This document shows positions 1 to 5,017 of a stretch of 9,318 nucleotides of DNA, one piece after another. Source of the DNA: Candidatus Planktophila sp. GTDB lineage: Bacteria > Actinomycetota > Actinomycetes > Nanopelagicales > Nanopelagicaceae. Below the pieces are notes generated by a model that was not told the DNA's origin, ran no database searches, and worked only from the letters and a program-made list of their open reading frames with translations. Both the position numbers and the translations under genes were made by a program. The stretch lies in NCBI GenBank assembly GCA_030832135.1, contig JAURJS010000039.1, positions 1 to 9,318 on the forward strand, given 5' to 3'. Positions within the stretch are counted from its first letter, which is position 1. Each line of letters opens with the position of its first letter.

Positions 1-1
1 A

Positions 2-541
2 TCTCTCTATGAACTTGCATGGGGTAGAGATATGCGCGATGTCAGCAATGATGAACCGGATAAGAGCATTAGCAACGCCGAGACCTTCGCCTACGACCTC
101 GATAATCCAGAGGAGATCTTGCGCGAATTCCTACGGATGACCGAGAAGGCGACAGCTCGATTGCGCGATCGCGGCCTCTTTGCAAAGACGATTGGAATCA
201 AGGTCAGATTTGCAGACTTCACCACTATTAATAGGAGCAAGACGCTGCCGCTTCCTATCGATAGCACCCAAGATATCTATGAGGTGGTGCGCACCCTCTA
301 TCTAGCGCTGAAGATTAATGGGGCAAGGCTCCGCCTCGTCGCCGTCTCCCTGGAGGGGCTCCATGAGGGCGCCCATGAGCAGATGCTCTTGGGTTCACGG
401 GAGAAGGGGTGGCGTGATGCCGATACCGCGGTAGATAAGGCGCGGGCGCGCTTTGGTAGCTCAAGCGTGCGACCAGGGCGGTTAATACGACCATCCATAG
501 TTGAGGCAGATGGCGGCAATCAAGGTGACGGAAAGGCGTAA
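2..541 (+). CDS. dinB: DNA polymerase IV (Y-family), C-terminal part; 5' end outside the window
   Basis: The frame is open from base 2 to the TAA at 539-541, giving 179 visible residues. The gene begins before the window, and the internal ATG at 32 is not a plausible start because homologous sequence continues upstream of it (LYELAWGRDMRDV). The visible part runs from the end of the thumb (LAWGRD) through KSISNAETF, the linker that precedes the little-finger domain. The rest is the DNA-binding little finger (IGIKVRFADFTT, GARLRLVAVSLEGL) and a tail, DTAVDKARARFG, like that of actinobacterial DinB proteins. The catalytic palm and fingers are not in the window, so activity cannot be judged. The family performs error-prone translesion synthesis. 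No beta-clamp binding peptide is obvious at the extreme C-terminus. It ends 18 bases before the DUF3040 gene and probably shares its transcript. Confidence 0.9.
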   Translation, partial: SLYELAWGRDMRDVSNDEPDKSISNAETFAYDLDNPEEILREFLRMTEKATARLRDRGLFAKTIGIKVRFADFTTINRSKTLPLPIDSTQDIYEVVRTLYLALKINGARLRLVAVSLEGLHEGAHEQMLLGSREKGWRDADTAVDKARARFGSSSVRPGRLIRPSIVEADGGNQGDGKA

Positions 542-559
542 CTGTTCTATTGTGGGGCT

Positions 560-919
560 ATGGCGCTATCAGATCGTGAACGACGCTTACTAGCGGAGAT
601 GGAGGCAGCACTTGCCTCTGATGATCCACGCCTGCAATCAACTCTCTCTGGGGGAGATACAGCAACCCTGATCCGTAAGGCGCCACGTTCCCTCTTTCTC
701 GCAGGTGGCCTCATCCTGATCGGCATTGCAATCCTCTTTACCGGCCTCATCTCCCAGATAGCACCTATCGGTGTTGCCGGATTTATCGTGACTCTCGTAG
801 GCCTGCTCATGGCTCTGCGCTCGCTGAGCGTGAAGGGCTCAACCCCACGCGCATCACGACCAAAGCGCTCGCTCAATGATCGCCTCCAAGAGCGTTGGGA
901 TCGCCGCAGCTTCGAGTAG
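560..919 (+). CDS. DUF3040 family small membrane protein
   Basis: This is a 119-residue protein with the N-terminal pattern of the actinobacterial DUF3040 family: MALSDRERRLLAEMEAAL followed by the acidic DDPRL. Two hydrophobic segments, at about residues 44-63 and 67-88, predict a helical hairpin in the membrane. The N-terminus (1-40) and a basic C-terminal tail (92-119, rich in Arg) are probably both cytoplasmic. The family has no established function; its frequent position just upstream of mraZ in Actinobacteria is known, but a link to cell wall work is inference. The ATG at 560 is chosen because it matches the family's usual start, although the only G-run (554-557) is too close to be a good ribosome binding site. 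Translation may therefore depend on the upstream polymerase gene. An intrinsic terminator follows directly. Confidence 0.85.
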   Translation: MALSDRERRLLAEMEAALASDDPRLQSTLSGGDTATLIRKAPRSLFLAGGLILIGIAILFTGLISQIAPIGVAGFIVTLVGLLMALRSLSVKGSTPRASRPKRSLNDRLQERWDRRSFE

Positions 920-937
920 CCCCACCACCTTTTCACC

Positions 938-969
938 AACCCGTTCTCTCTCCAGAGGGCGGGTTTTTT
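938..969 (+). terminator. Rho-independent terminator after the DUF3040 gene
   Basis: Bases 938-949 pair with 954-965 in a continuous 12-bp stem containing two G-U pairs (944-959 and 945-958) and closed by a 4-base loop (CTCC, 950-953). The 3' arm runs into a run of six T (964-969). It begins 18 bases after the DUF3040 stop codon and should end the dinB-DUF3040 transcript, isolating it from the mraZ operon. There is no matching A-run on the left side, so it appears to work in the + direction only. Confidence 0.88.
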
Positions 970-988
970 CTTGTCCTCAAAAACCGGA

Positions 989-1010
989 GTTGACCCAAAG
1001 TTGACCCAAA
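989..1010 (+). repeat. Two tandem copies of an 11-base repeat upstream of mraZ
   Basis: The unit GTTGACCCAAA occurs at 989-999 and again at 1000-1010 with no mismatch, and the next base (G, 1011) starts a third copy that does not continue. An 11-base period places both copies on nearly the same face of the helix, as expected for a protein-binding site. The TTGACC inside each copy resembles a -35 element, but no fitting -10 lies 16-18 bases downstream of either copy. The role is unknown. Confidence 0.8.
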
Positions 1011-1056
1011 GAGGGGCCCGAACCTGAAGGGGAGGGCGGTGGAGGGAAGAGATAAA

Positions 1057-1103
1057 TATTTGGGGCAGAGTGGTGTAAAAAGGGGGAAAGTGGTGTAAAG
1101 TGG
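1057..1103 (+). promoter_or_regulatory. Probable MraZ operator: boxes phased at 10 bp
   Basis: Seven-base boxes separated by three bases start at 1067 (AGAGTGG), 1077 (AAAAAGG, degenerate), 1087 (AAAGTGG) and 1097 (AAAGTGG). A weaker one lies at 1057 (TATTTGG). The trinucleotide TGG therefore falls at 1061, 1071, 1091 and 1101, with AGG at 1081, in an exact 10-base period. From known biology, MraZ binds arrays of this geometry: TGGGN repeats with 5-base gaps in Escherichia coli, and AAAGTG(T/G) boxes with 3-base gaps in a Mycoplasma. Two boxes here match the second form exactly. The array ends 53 bases before the mraZ start codon. Autoregulation of mraZ and the downstream operon by MraZ is the natural reading; it is inferred from pattern and position. 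Confidence 0.75.
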
Positions 1104-1107
1104 GGAA

Positions 1108-1135
1108 TTGAGCGGGGAAATCACGCTCATACCTT
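1108..1135 (+). promoter_or_regulatory. Weak candidate promoter for mraZ
   Basis: TTGAGC (1108-1113) and TACCTT (1130-1135) are separated by 16 bases. They fit a degenerate sigma-70 type promoter: four of six bases match at -35, and the TAnnnT pattern fits at -10. The -35 would lie four bases after the last MraZ box. The transcript would start near 1142, inside the ribosome binding site, leaving a very short leader, which counts against it. An alternative start region is the AT-rich stretch at 1052-1061, upstream of the boxes. The promoter is not settled by the sequence. Confidence 0.25.
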
Positions 1136-1139
1136 GGGG

Positions 1140-1149
1140 AAGGTGGTGA
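1140..1149 (+). promoter_or_regulatory. Ribosome binding site of mraZ
   Basis: AAGGTGGTGA differs at one base from the ideal AAGGAGGTGA and ends six bases before the ATG at 1156, which supports that start. The overlapping GGGGAAG at 1136-1142 is exactly complementary to the apical loop of the RNA fold downstream of mraZ (1727-1733). Confidence 0.8.
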
Positions 1150-1155
1150 AAATCA

Positions 1156-1587
1156 ATGTTCTTGGGCACTCATGAACCTCGTCTCGACGAGAAGGGACGT
1201 TTGATCCTTCCTGCCAAATTCCGAGAAGAGCTCTCACCAGGGCTAGTAATCACCAAAGGTCAAGAGCGTTGCCTCTATGTATTTCCCGCCTCTGAATTTG
1301 CCCACATCACAGAGACTCTCCGCCAGACCCCTGTGACAGCTAAAGCCGCCCGCGATTACCAGCGCGTGATGTTTGCCGGCGCCCACGATGAAATTCCTGA
1401 CCGCCAAGGTCGTATCACCATTCCACAAGGCCTTCGCACCTATGCAGGTCTCGAAAGAGAGTGCGTCGTCATCGGCGCAAATACCCGCGTTGAAATCTGG
1501 GATAGCAGCGCATGGGCTGAATACCTCGCAGATCGCGAAAAGAGTTTTGCTGATGTCTCTGAAGAAGTTTTTCCGGGACTTTTCTAG
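1156..1587 (+). CDS. mraZ: Transcriptional regulator MraZ
   Basis: A complete 143-residue protein of normal family length. It has two SpoVT-AbrB type swapped-hairpin domains, at about residues 5-47 and 76-119. Each carries the family's DxxxR DNA-contact signature: D11-R15 in [14 protein letters not shown] and D82-R86 in [14 protein letters not shown]. The start [15 protein letters not shown] is the usual one, and a strong ribosome binding site precedes it. MraZ proteins form ring-shaped oligomers that bind phased direct repeats in the promoter of their own operon; in Escherichia coli MraZ represses the dcw cluster. The phased boxes at 1057-1103 are the obvious target here. The gene is separated from rsmH by 271 non-coding bases with no intrinsic terminator, so read-through into the wall operon is likely. 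The C-terminal tail (SEEVFPGLF) is short and acidic-hydrophobic. Confidence 0.96.
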   Translation: MFLGTHEPRLDEKGRLILPAKFREELSPGLVITKGQERCLYVFPASEFAHITETLRQTPVTAKAARDYQRVMFAGAHDEIPDRQGRITIPQGLRTYAGLERECVVIGANTRVEIWDSSAWAEYLADREKSFADVSEEVFPGLF

Positions 1588-1679
1588 AGCATCAGCAAAA
1601 AATATTTAAAACTCAATAACAACTCAATAACAAGTAAAAAATAAATAAAAAATGAATAGCAAGAAAAGTAATTAGGCCG
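1588..1679 (+). other. A-rich non-coding stretch between mraZ and the structured leader
   Basis: From the mraZ stop to the start of the RNA fold the + strand is strongly A-rich and poor in G and C, with an 11-base tandem repeat inside it. I see no intrinsic terminator, no convincing promoter pair and no ribosome binding site. A seven-codon ORF (ATG at 1652, TAG at 1673-1675) has no Shine-Dalgarno sequence and is not called. As RNA it would be almost unstructured, in sharp contrast to the GC-rich fold that follows. It could be a standby or RNase-sensitive region, or an UP-type DNA element. None of these can be distinguished by reading. Confidence 0.6.
1610..1631 (+). repeat. Two tandem copies of an 11-base repeat downstream of mraZ
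   Basis: The unit AACTCAATAAC occurs at 1610-1620 and 1621-1631 without mismatch. It lies in the A-rich spacer and is unrelated in sequence to the 11-base repeat at 989-1010. It may be a recent slippage duplication or a helix-phased binding site. Confidence 0.8.
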
Positions 1680-1789
1680 CACTCATCTGTGGCCACCGCC
1701 GACCTTTAAGGCCGACAGCGGCGTCACTTCCCCGACGCCGCTATCGATTCAACATAAATCCGTCGGCCGGCGGTGACCAGAGATGAGTG
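1680..1789 (+). promoter_or_regulatory. Structured RNA leader of rsmH (candidate mraW-type cis-regulatory RNA)
   Basis: The outer stem pairs 1680-1701 with 1768-1789: 20 of 22 positions pair, with mismatches at 1689/1780 and 1693/1776. Directly inside, 1711-1716 (GCCGAC) pairs with 1762-1767 (GTCGGC), leaving 1702-1710 as a 5' bulge. A perfect 9-bp hairpin follows (1717-1725 with 1734-1742), with the 8-base loop ACTTCCCC (1726-1733); bases 1743-1761 are unpaired on the 3' side. The GCCGAC copy at 1698-1703 offers an alternative partner for GTCGGC, so two conformations are possible. No T-run follows, so it is not an intrinsic terminator. The loop is complementary over all eight bases to 1849-1856, the rsmH ribosome binding site. 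The mraW RNA motif is a known candidate regulatory RNA in Actinobacteria at this location; whether this is a member needs a covariance search. Confidence 0.8.
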
Positions 1790-1848
1790 AAGAAAATCTA
1801 CGAGAAAAAAGTTAAGACAGAGCAACGAGCTAGATCTTTATTGAAAAA

Positions 1849-1855
1849 GGGGGAG
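1849..1855 (+). promoter_or_regulatory. Ribosome binding site of rsmH, target of the leader loop
   Basis: GGGGGAG ends three bases before the ATG at 1859, with its core at workable spacing. It fixes that ATG as the start in preference to the in-frame GTG at 1787, which lies inside the RNA stem. Together with T1856 it can pair with the loop ACTTCCCC (1726-1733): seven Watson-Crick pairs and one G-U (1729-1853). Formation of this pseudoknot would hide the site from ribosomes. Confidence 0.75.
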
Positions 1856-1858
1856 TCA

Positions 1859-2800
1859 ATGCAACATATATCTGTAATGCGCGATCGTTGTGTCGAACTC
1901 CTTTCACCTTCCATTATCTCTTCTGCAAATCCTGTTGTCATTGATGCAACTCTTGGATTGGGTGGCCATAGCGAAGCCCTTCTACAGAAGTTTTCACATC
2001 TGACAGTAATCGGAATTGACCGCGATCTTCAGGCGCTTGCAAAGGCAAATACACGCCTTGCCCCATTTGGTGATCGCTTTAAATCAGCTCATGCAATCTT
2101 TGATCAGCTCTCAGAAGTCATTGAGAACTTTGGTATTACTGAGGTAAATGGCGTTCTCTTTGACCTCGGTGTTTCATCGATGCAACTCGATGAAGGTTCG
2201 CGAGGCTTCTCATATTCGCATGATGCACCCCTTGATATGCGCATGGATCAAAGCCGGGGAATTACCGCCTCTGAAATCATCAATACCTATCAGCCAGGTG
2301 AATTGGTGAGAATCTTGCGCGTTTACGGTGAAGAGAAATTTGCTACCCGCATCGTTGAGAATATCGTGAAAGAACGTGCGATTGCTCCAATGAACTCCAC
2401 CATTCAACTTGCAACACTTGTGAAGAACAGTATTCCTGCTGCAACTCGTCGCACCGGTGGCAACCCATCAAAGCGCACCTTCCAAGCACTTCGTATTGCA
2501 GTCAACGATGAGCTCGGTGCTATTGAACGTGCGATTCCACAGGCTCTCGAGCACATCATTATCGGCGGTCGCGTAGTCGTGATGTCTTTCCAATCACTGG
2601 AAGATCGCATTATCAAGGAGCACTTTGCAGAGGCATCAACATCTAAAAGCCCTCGTGAACTTCCCATCGAACTTCCACAGTATGCGGCAAAGTTCAAGCT
2701 CGTCTTTAACTCAAGTGAGAAGCCAACAGAGTCAGAGATCGAAGAGAACTCTCGCGCTGCCTCAACACGACTTCGTGCAATCGAGAGGGTGGCCGCATAA
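1859..2800 (+). CDS. rsmH: 16S rRNA (cytosine-1402-N4)-methyltransferase RsmH (MraW)
   Basis: A 313-residue protein, normal for the family. RsmH uses S-adenosylmethionine to methylate N4 of C1402 in the ribosomal P site. Visible motifs in order are the SAM-binding loop DATLGLGGHSEALL (29-42) with the acidic GIDRD (52-56), the signature FDLGVSSMQLDEGSRGFSY (101-119) with DAPLDMRMD (122-130), YGEEKFATRIV (156-166), KRTFQALRIAVNDEL (205-219), and GGRVVVMSFQSLEDRIIK (236-253). The inserted helical domain between about 125 and 225 is intact. The ATG at 1859 is chosen because MQHISVM fits the usual RsmH start and a G-rich ribosome binding site precedes it. The frame stays open upstream to GTG 1787, but those 24 codons overlap the RNA stem and look non-coding. 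Its TAA shares an A with the ATG of the next gene. The leader fold probably controls its translation. Confidence 0.96.
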   Translation: MQHISVMRDRCVELLSPSIISSANPVVIDATLGLGGHSEALLQKFSHLTVIGIDRDLQALAKANTRLAPFGDRFKSAHAIFDQLSEVIENFGITEVNGVLFDLGVSSMQLDEGSRGFSYSHDAPLDMRMDQSRGITASEIINTYQPGELVRILRVYGEEKFATRIVENIVKERAIAPMNSTIQLATLVKNSIPAATRRTGGNPSKRTFQALRIAVNDELGAIERAIPQALEHIIIGGRVVVMSFQSLEDRIIKEHFAEASTSKSPRELPIELPQYAAKFKLVFNSSEKPTESEIEENSRAASTRLRAIERVAA

Positions 2801-3222
2801 TGTCAACAGCTCTCGCTCGTAAATCGAATTCGCCCACACTTGCATCAACTTTGACTTCAGGCATTAAACGACAGGTGGTTGAGACGACAGCAAAGGTGAT
2901 TCAAGGAGCATTCCCTCAGGTCTCCGTTGCGCAGCAGGCAAGTCGTAAATACTTTGCAATCTTCGCTACTTCAATTAGCGTCGCAGGCTTTCTCGCTCTC
3001 CTCGGGGTCAACACAATTTCGGCTCAAGATGCTTTTACGCTCTCTAATCTCAAGGTTGAGGCGAAGATGGTGGCAGATCAACGTGATGCCATCACCCGCT
3101 CTATCGATGCGCATTCGGCGCCAGAAGCCCTTGCACAAGCTGCAGCAGCTCTCGGCATGAAGCCATCAGAGACTCCAATCTTCCTCAATATTGAGAGCAA
3201 CCCGGAGGTGGCTCGTGGGTGA
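2800..3222 (+). CDS. ftsL: FtsL-like cell division membrane protein
   Basis: A 140-residue single-pass membrane protein. It has a basic, Ser/Thr-rich cytoplasmic N-terminus (1-49), one hydrophobic segment (about 51-72), a predicted short extracytoplasmic coiled coil (about 78-105, LSNLKVEAKMVADQRDAITRSI), and the tail AAALGMKPSETPIFLNI (115-131). The A-x-x-LGM-x-P tail is typical of FtsL/FtsB-type septal proteins. The position between rsmH and ftsI is where ftsL sits in dcw clusters. FtsL proteins join FtsB and FtsQ and activate the FtsW-FtsI septal synthase. Overall sequence conservation in this family is low, so the call rests on topology, tail and place. The ATG overlaps the rsmH stop (TAATG) and is preceded by AGAGGGTGG at 2784-2792. 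It overlaps ftsI by eight bases. The Ala-rich N-terminal extension is longer than in Escherichia coli FtsL. Confidence 0.8.
   Translation: MSTALARKSNSPTLASTLTSGIKRQVVETTAKVIQGAFPQVSVAQQASRKYFAIFATSISVAGFLALLGVNTISAQDAFTLSNLKVEAKMVADQRDAITRSIDAHSAPEALAQAAAALGMKPSETPIFLNIESNPEVARG
3204..3208 (+). promoter_or_regulatory. Ribosome binding site that fixes the ftsI start
   Basis: GGAGG lies six bases before the GTG at 3215. This favours GTG 3215 over the in-frame TTG at 3191, which has no comparable site. The site lies inside the 3' end of the ftsL coding sequence, so the two genes are probably translationally coupled. Confidence 0.75.
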
Positions 3223-5017
3223 TCTACTCCTCGCTAAATCACGTATTCGTATTCTTGCGCTTGTCTTCACAGTTGCTCTCGCACTTCTGAGCCTTCAACT
3301 CTTCCGCGTGCAGATCTTCGAAGCAGCAAATTACAAACTCCGCGCAGTCGATGAGATGGAGACAACTCGAGTTGTTCAGGCTCCTCGTGGAGAGATTACC
3401 GATATCAATGGCGTCGCCTTTGCTCGAAGCGTCTCGGCTATTAGCATCGTGGTCGATCAAACTCAGATTAATAACCCTGCCCGCACCGCGGCTTTCGTTG
3501 CCCCAATTCTCGGTCTGAAGGCAGAAGATGTTCAGGCGAGCATTACTGGTACCCGTAAATATTCAATGGTCTTAAAGAATGGGCGACCAGCTCTCTGGTC
3601 CAAGTTGAGCACTGCGATGGAGAACTACAACGCCGCTCTCGATGGAAGAGATTTAGATAAGCGAATTATCGGATTCTTCCCTGAGCGCTCATATATTCGT
3701 GAATATCCATCAGGTCAGTTGATCTCTTCTCTCGTGGGTTTTGTCCGCGCAGATGGTGTTGGAGCAACAGGTCTTGAATCAAGTATGAACTCAATCATCT
3801 CTGGAACTGCAGGACGATACTCATATGCTCGTGCAAATGGCGCTGAGATTCCTGGATCACAGAATGAAATCATCGCTCCAAAGGCGGGAACTACCGTTCG
3901 TCTTACTATCGACCGCGATGTTCAGTGGGTTGCGGCAAAGGCGATTGCAGAAGCGGTTAAGAGCACAGGTGCAGTAAATGGAACCGTTATCGTGATGGAT
4001 CCACGTACTGGAGCAATTATCGCTCATGCAACAGCGCCAACTTTTAATCCCAACTACACAAAAGATGTTCCACTCGAATTAATGCGTAACCCATCTGTTC
4101 AAGATGTCTATGAGCCAGGATCTACTGGAAAAGTAATGACCATGGCAGCAGCGCTTGAAGAGAAGACAGTGACTCCAACAACGATCTTCTCTGTCCCATA
4201 CGGACTCCATCGCGCAGGAAAGACCTTCCATGATCATGAGAAGCATGCAACACAGAAGTTAACGACAACTGGAATTCTTGCCGTCTCATCAAATACCGGC
4301 TCTATCAAAGTTGGCGAGACGCTTGGTAGTGAGAAGCTCTATGACTACCTCACGAAATTTGGAATTGGAAGTAAGACTGGATCAGGACTTCCTGGAGAAT
4401 CTGCCGGAATCTTGCACCCAGTCAAGAACTGGTCGGGAACAACAGCCCCAACAGTTGCGTTCGGTCAGGGTTATTCAGTAACTGCAATGCAGGCAACAAG
4501 TGTCTTTGCAACGATTGCAAATGGGGGAGTGCGCGTCTCTCCAACTGTGATTGCAGGAACTAGTGATTCATCAGGTCACTTCACCCCAGCTGGAAATCGC
4601 GACTCAGTCCGCGTCATCGGTGAAGATACCGCTGCAAAGCTTCGCACGATGATGGAGAGCGTGGTCTCTGCCAATGGAACAGCGCCAAGTGCTGCGATTC
4701 CTGGGTATCGAGTCGCAGGCAAGACAGGAACTGCGCAACGCGTAGATCCCATTACAAACAAGTACAGCGGATACACAGCATCATTTATCGGTTTCGCACC
4801 AGCAGATAGCCCACGATATGTCATCAACGTGACGCTACAACGTCCACGCAATGGCCACTATGGAGGATCTCTCTGCGGACCTGTATTTAAGAAGGTTATG
4901 ACCTTCGTTCTGCAATCAGAGCATGTTGCCCCAACAGGCACAAAGGTTGAGCCAGTCGCACTGACACAGGCCCAGCTAAAAACTTTCCAGGCATCACAAG
5001 TGAGTGCGAAGAACTAA
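3215..5017 (+). CDS. ftsI: Septal peptidoglycan transpeptidase FtsI (PBP3, class B penicillin-binding protein)
   Basis: A 600-residue class B penicillin-binding protein that cross-links septal peptidoglycan outside the membrane, as partner of the FtsW glycosyltransferase. Residues about 12-32 form the single N-terminal membrane anchor. The pedestal (PBP dimer) domain follows, with the conserved RGEITDINGVAFA (58-70) and LVGFVRADGVGATGLE (173-188). The transpeptidase domain has all three active-site motifs: STGK with catalytic Ser303 (in YEPGSTGKV), SSN at 358-360 and KTG at 503-505 (in VAGKTGTAQR). No PASTA domain is present, and the protein ends with a short tail. The GTG start is chosen from the GGAGG six bases upstream; it gives an eight-base overlap with ftsL. 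The TAA shares its last A with the murE ATG. The middle residue of STGK is a small amino acid, which I regard as ordinary variation. Confidence 0.95.
   Translation: MGDLLLAKSRIRILALVFTVALALLSLQLFRVQIFEAANYKLRAVDEMETTRVVQAPRGEITDINGVAFARSVSAISIVVDQTQINNPARTAAFVAPILGLKAEDVQASITGTRKYSMVLKNGRPALWSKLSTAMENYNAALDGRDLDKRIIGFFPERSYIREYPSGQLISSLVGFVRADGVGATGLESSMNSIISGTAGRYSYARANGAEIPGSQNEIIAPKAGTTVRLTIDRDVQWVAAKAIAEAVKSTGAVNGTVIVMDPRTGAIIAHATAPTFNPNYTKDVPLELMRNPSVQDVYEPGSTGKVMTMAAALEEKTVTPTTIFSVPYGLHRAGKTFHDHEKHATQKLTTTGILAVSSNTGSIKVGETLGSEKLYDYLTKFGIGSKTGSGLPGESAGILHPVKNWSGTTAPTVAFGQGYSVTAMQATSVFATIANGGVRVSPTVIAGTSDSSGHFTPAGNRDSVRVIGEDTAAKLRTMMESVVSANGTAPSAAIPGYRVAGKTGTAQRVDPITNKYSGYTASFIGFAPADSPRYVINVTLQRPRNGHYGGSLCGPVFKKVMTFVLQSEHVAPTGTKVEPVALTQAQLKTFQASQVSAKN

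Noticed and set aside
547..939. Reverse-strand 130-residue frame opposite the DUF3040 gene.
   Set aside because: It is Arg/Ser-rich, has no recognisable domain, lies entirely over a convincing family gene and runs into the terminator; it is a shadow frame.
962..985. Alternative hairpin 962-968 with 979-985 that could act as an antiterminator to the terminator at 938-969.
   Set aside because: It is seven pairs, mostly A-U, with a 10-base loop, far weaker than the 12-bp terminator stem it would have to displace, and it forms after termination would have occurred.
990..1006. TTGACC elements in the tandem repeat as -35 boxes of the mraZ promoter.
   Set aside because: The sequences 16-18 bases downstream are GC-rich and do not resemble a -10 element.
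1652..1675. Seven-codon frame (MNSKKSN) in the A-rich spacer.
   Set aside because: No ribosome binding site, and a composition that simply follows the A-rich background.
1787..1858. In-frame N-terminal extension of rsmH from GTG 1787 (24 extra residues).
   Set aside because: The GTG lies in the 3' arm of a strong RNA stem, has no ribosome binding site, and the extension is Lys-rich and unlike RsmH. ATG 1859 has a good ribosome binding site and fits the family's start.
3191..3214. TTG 3191 as the start of ftsI.
   Set aside because: It has no Shine-Dalgarno sequence. GTG 3215 has GGAGG six bases upstream and gives an N-terminus with a normal distance to the membrane anchor.
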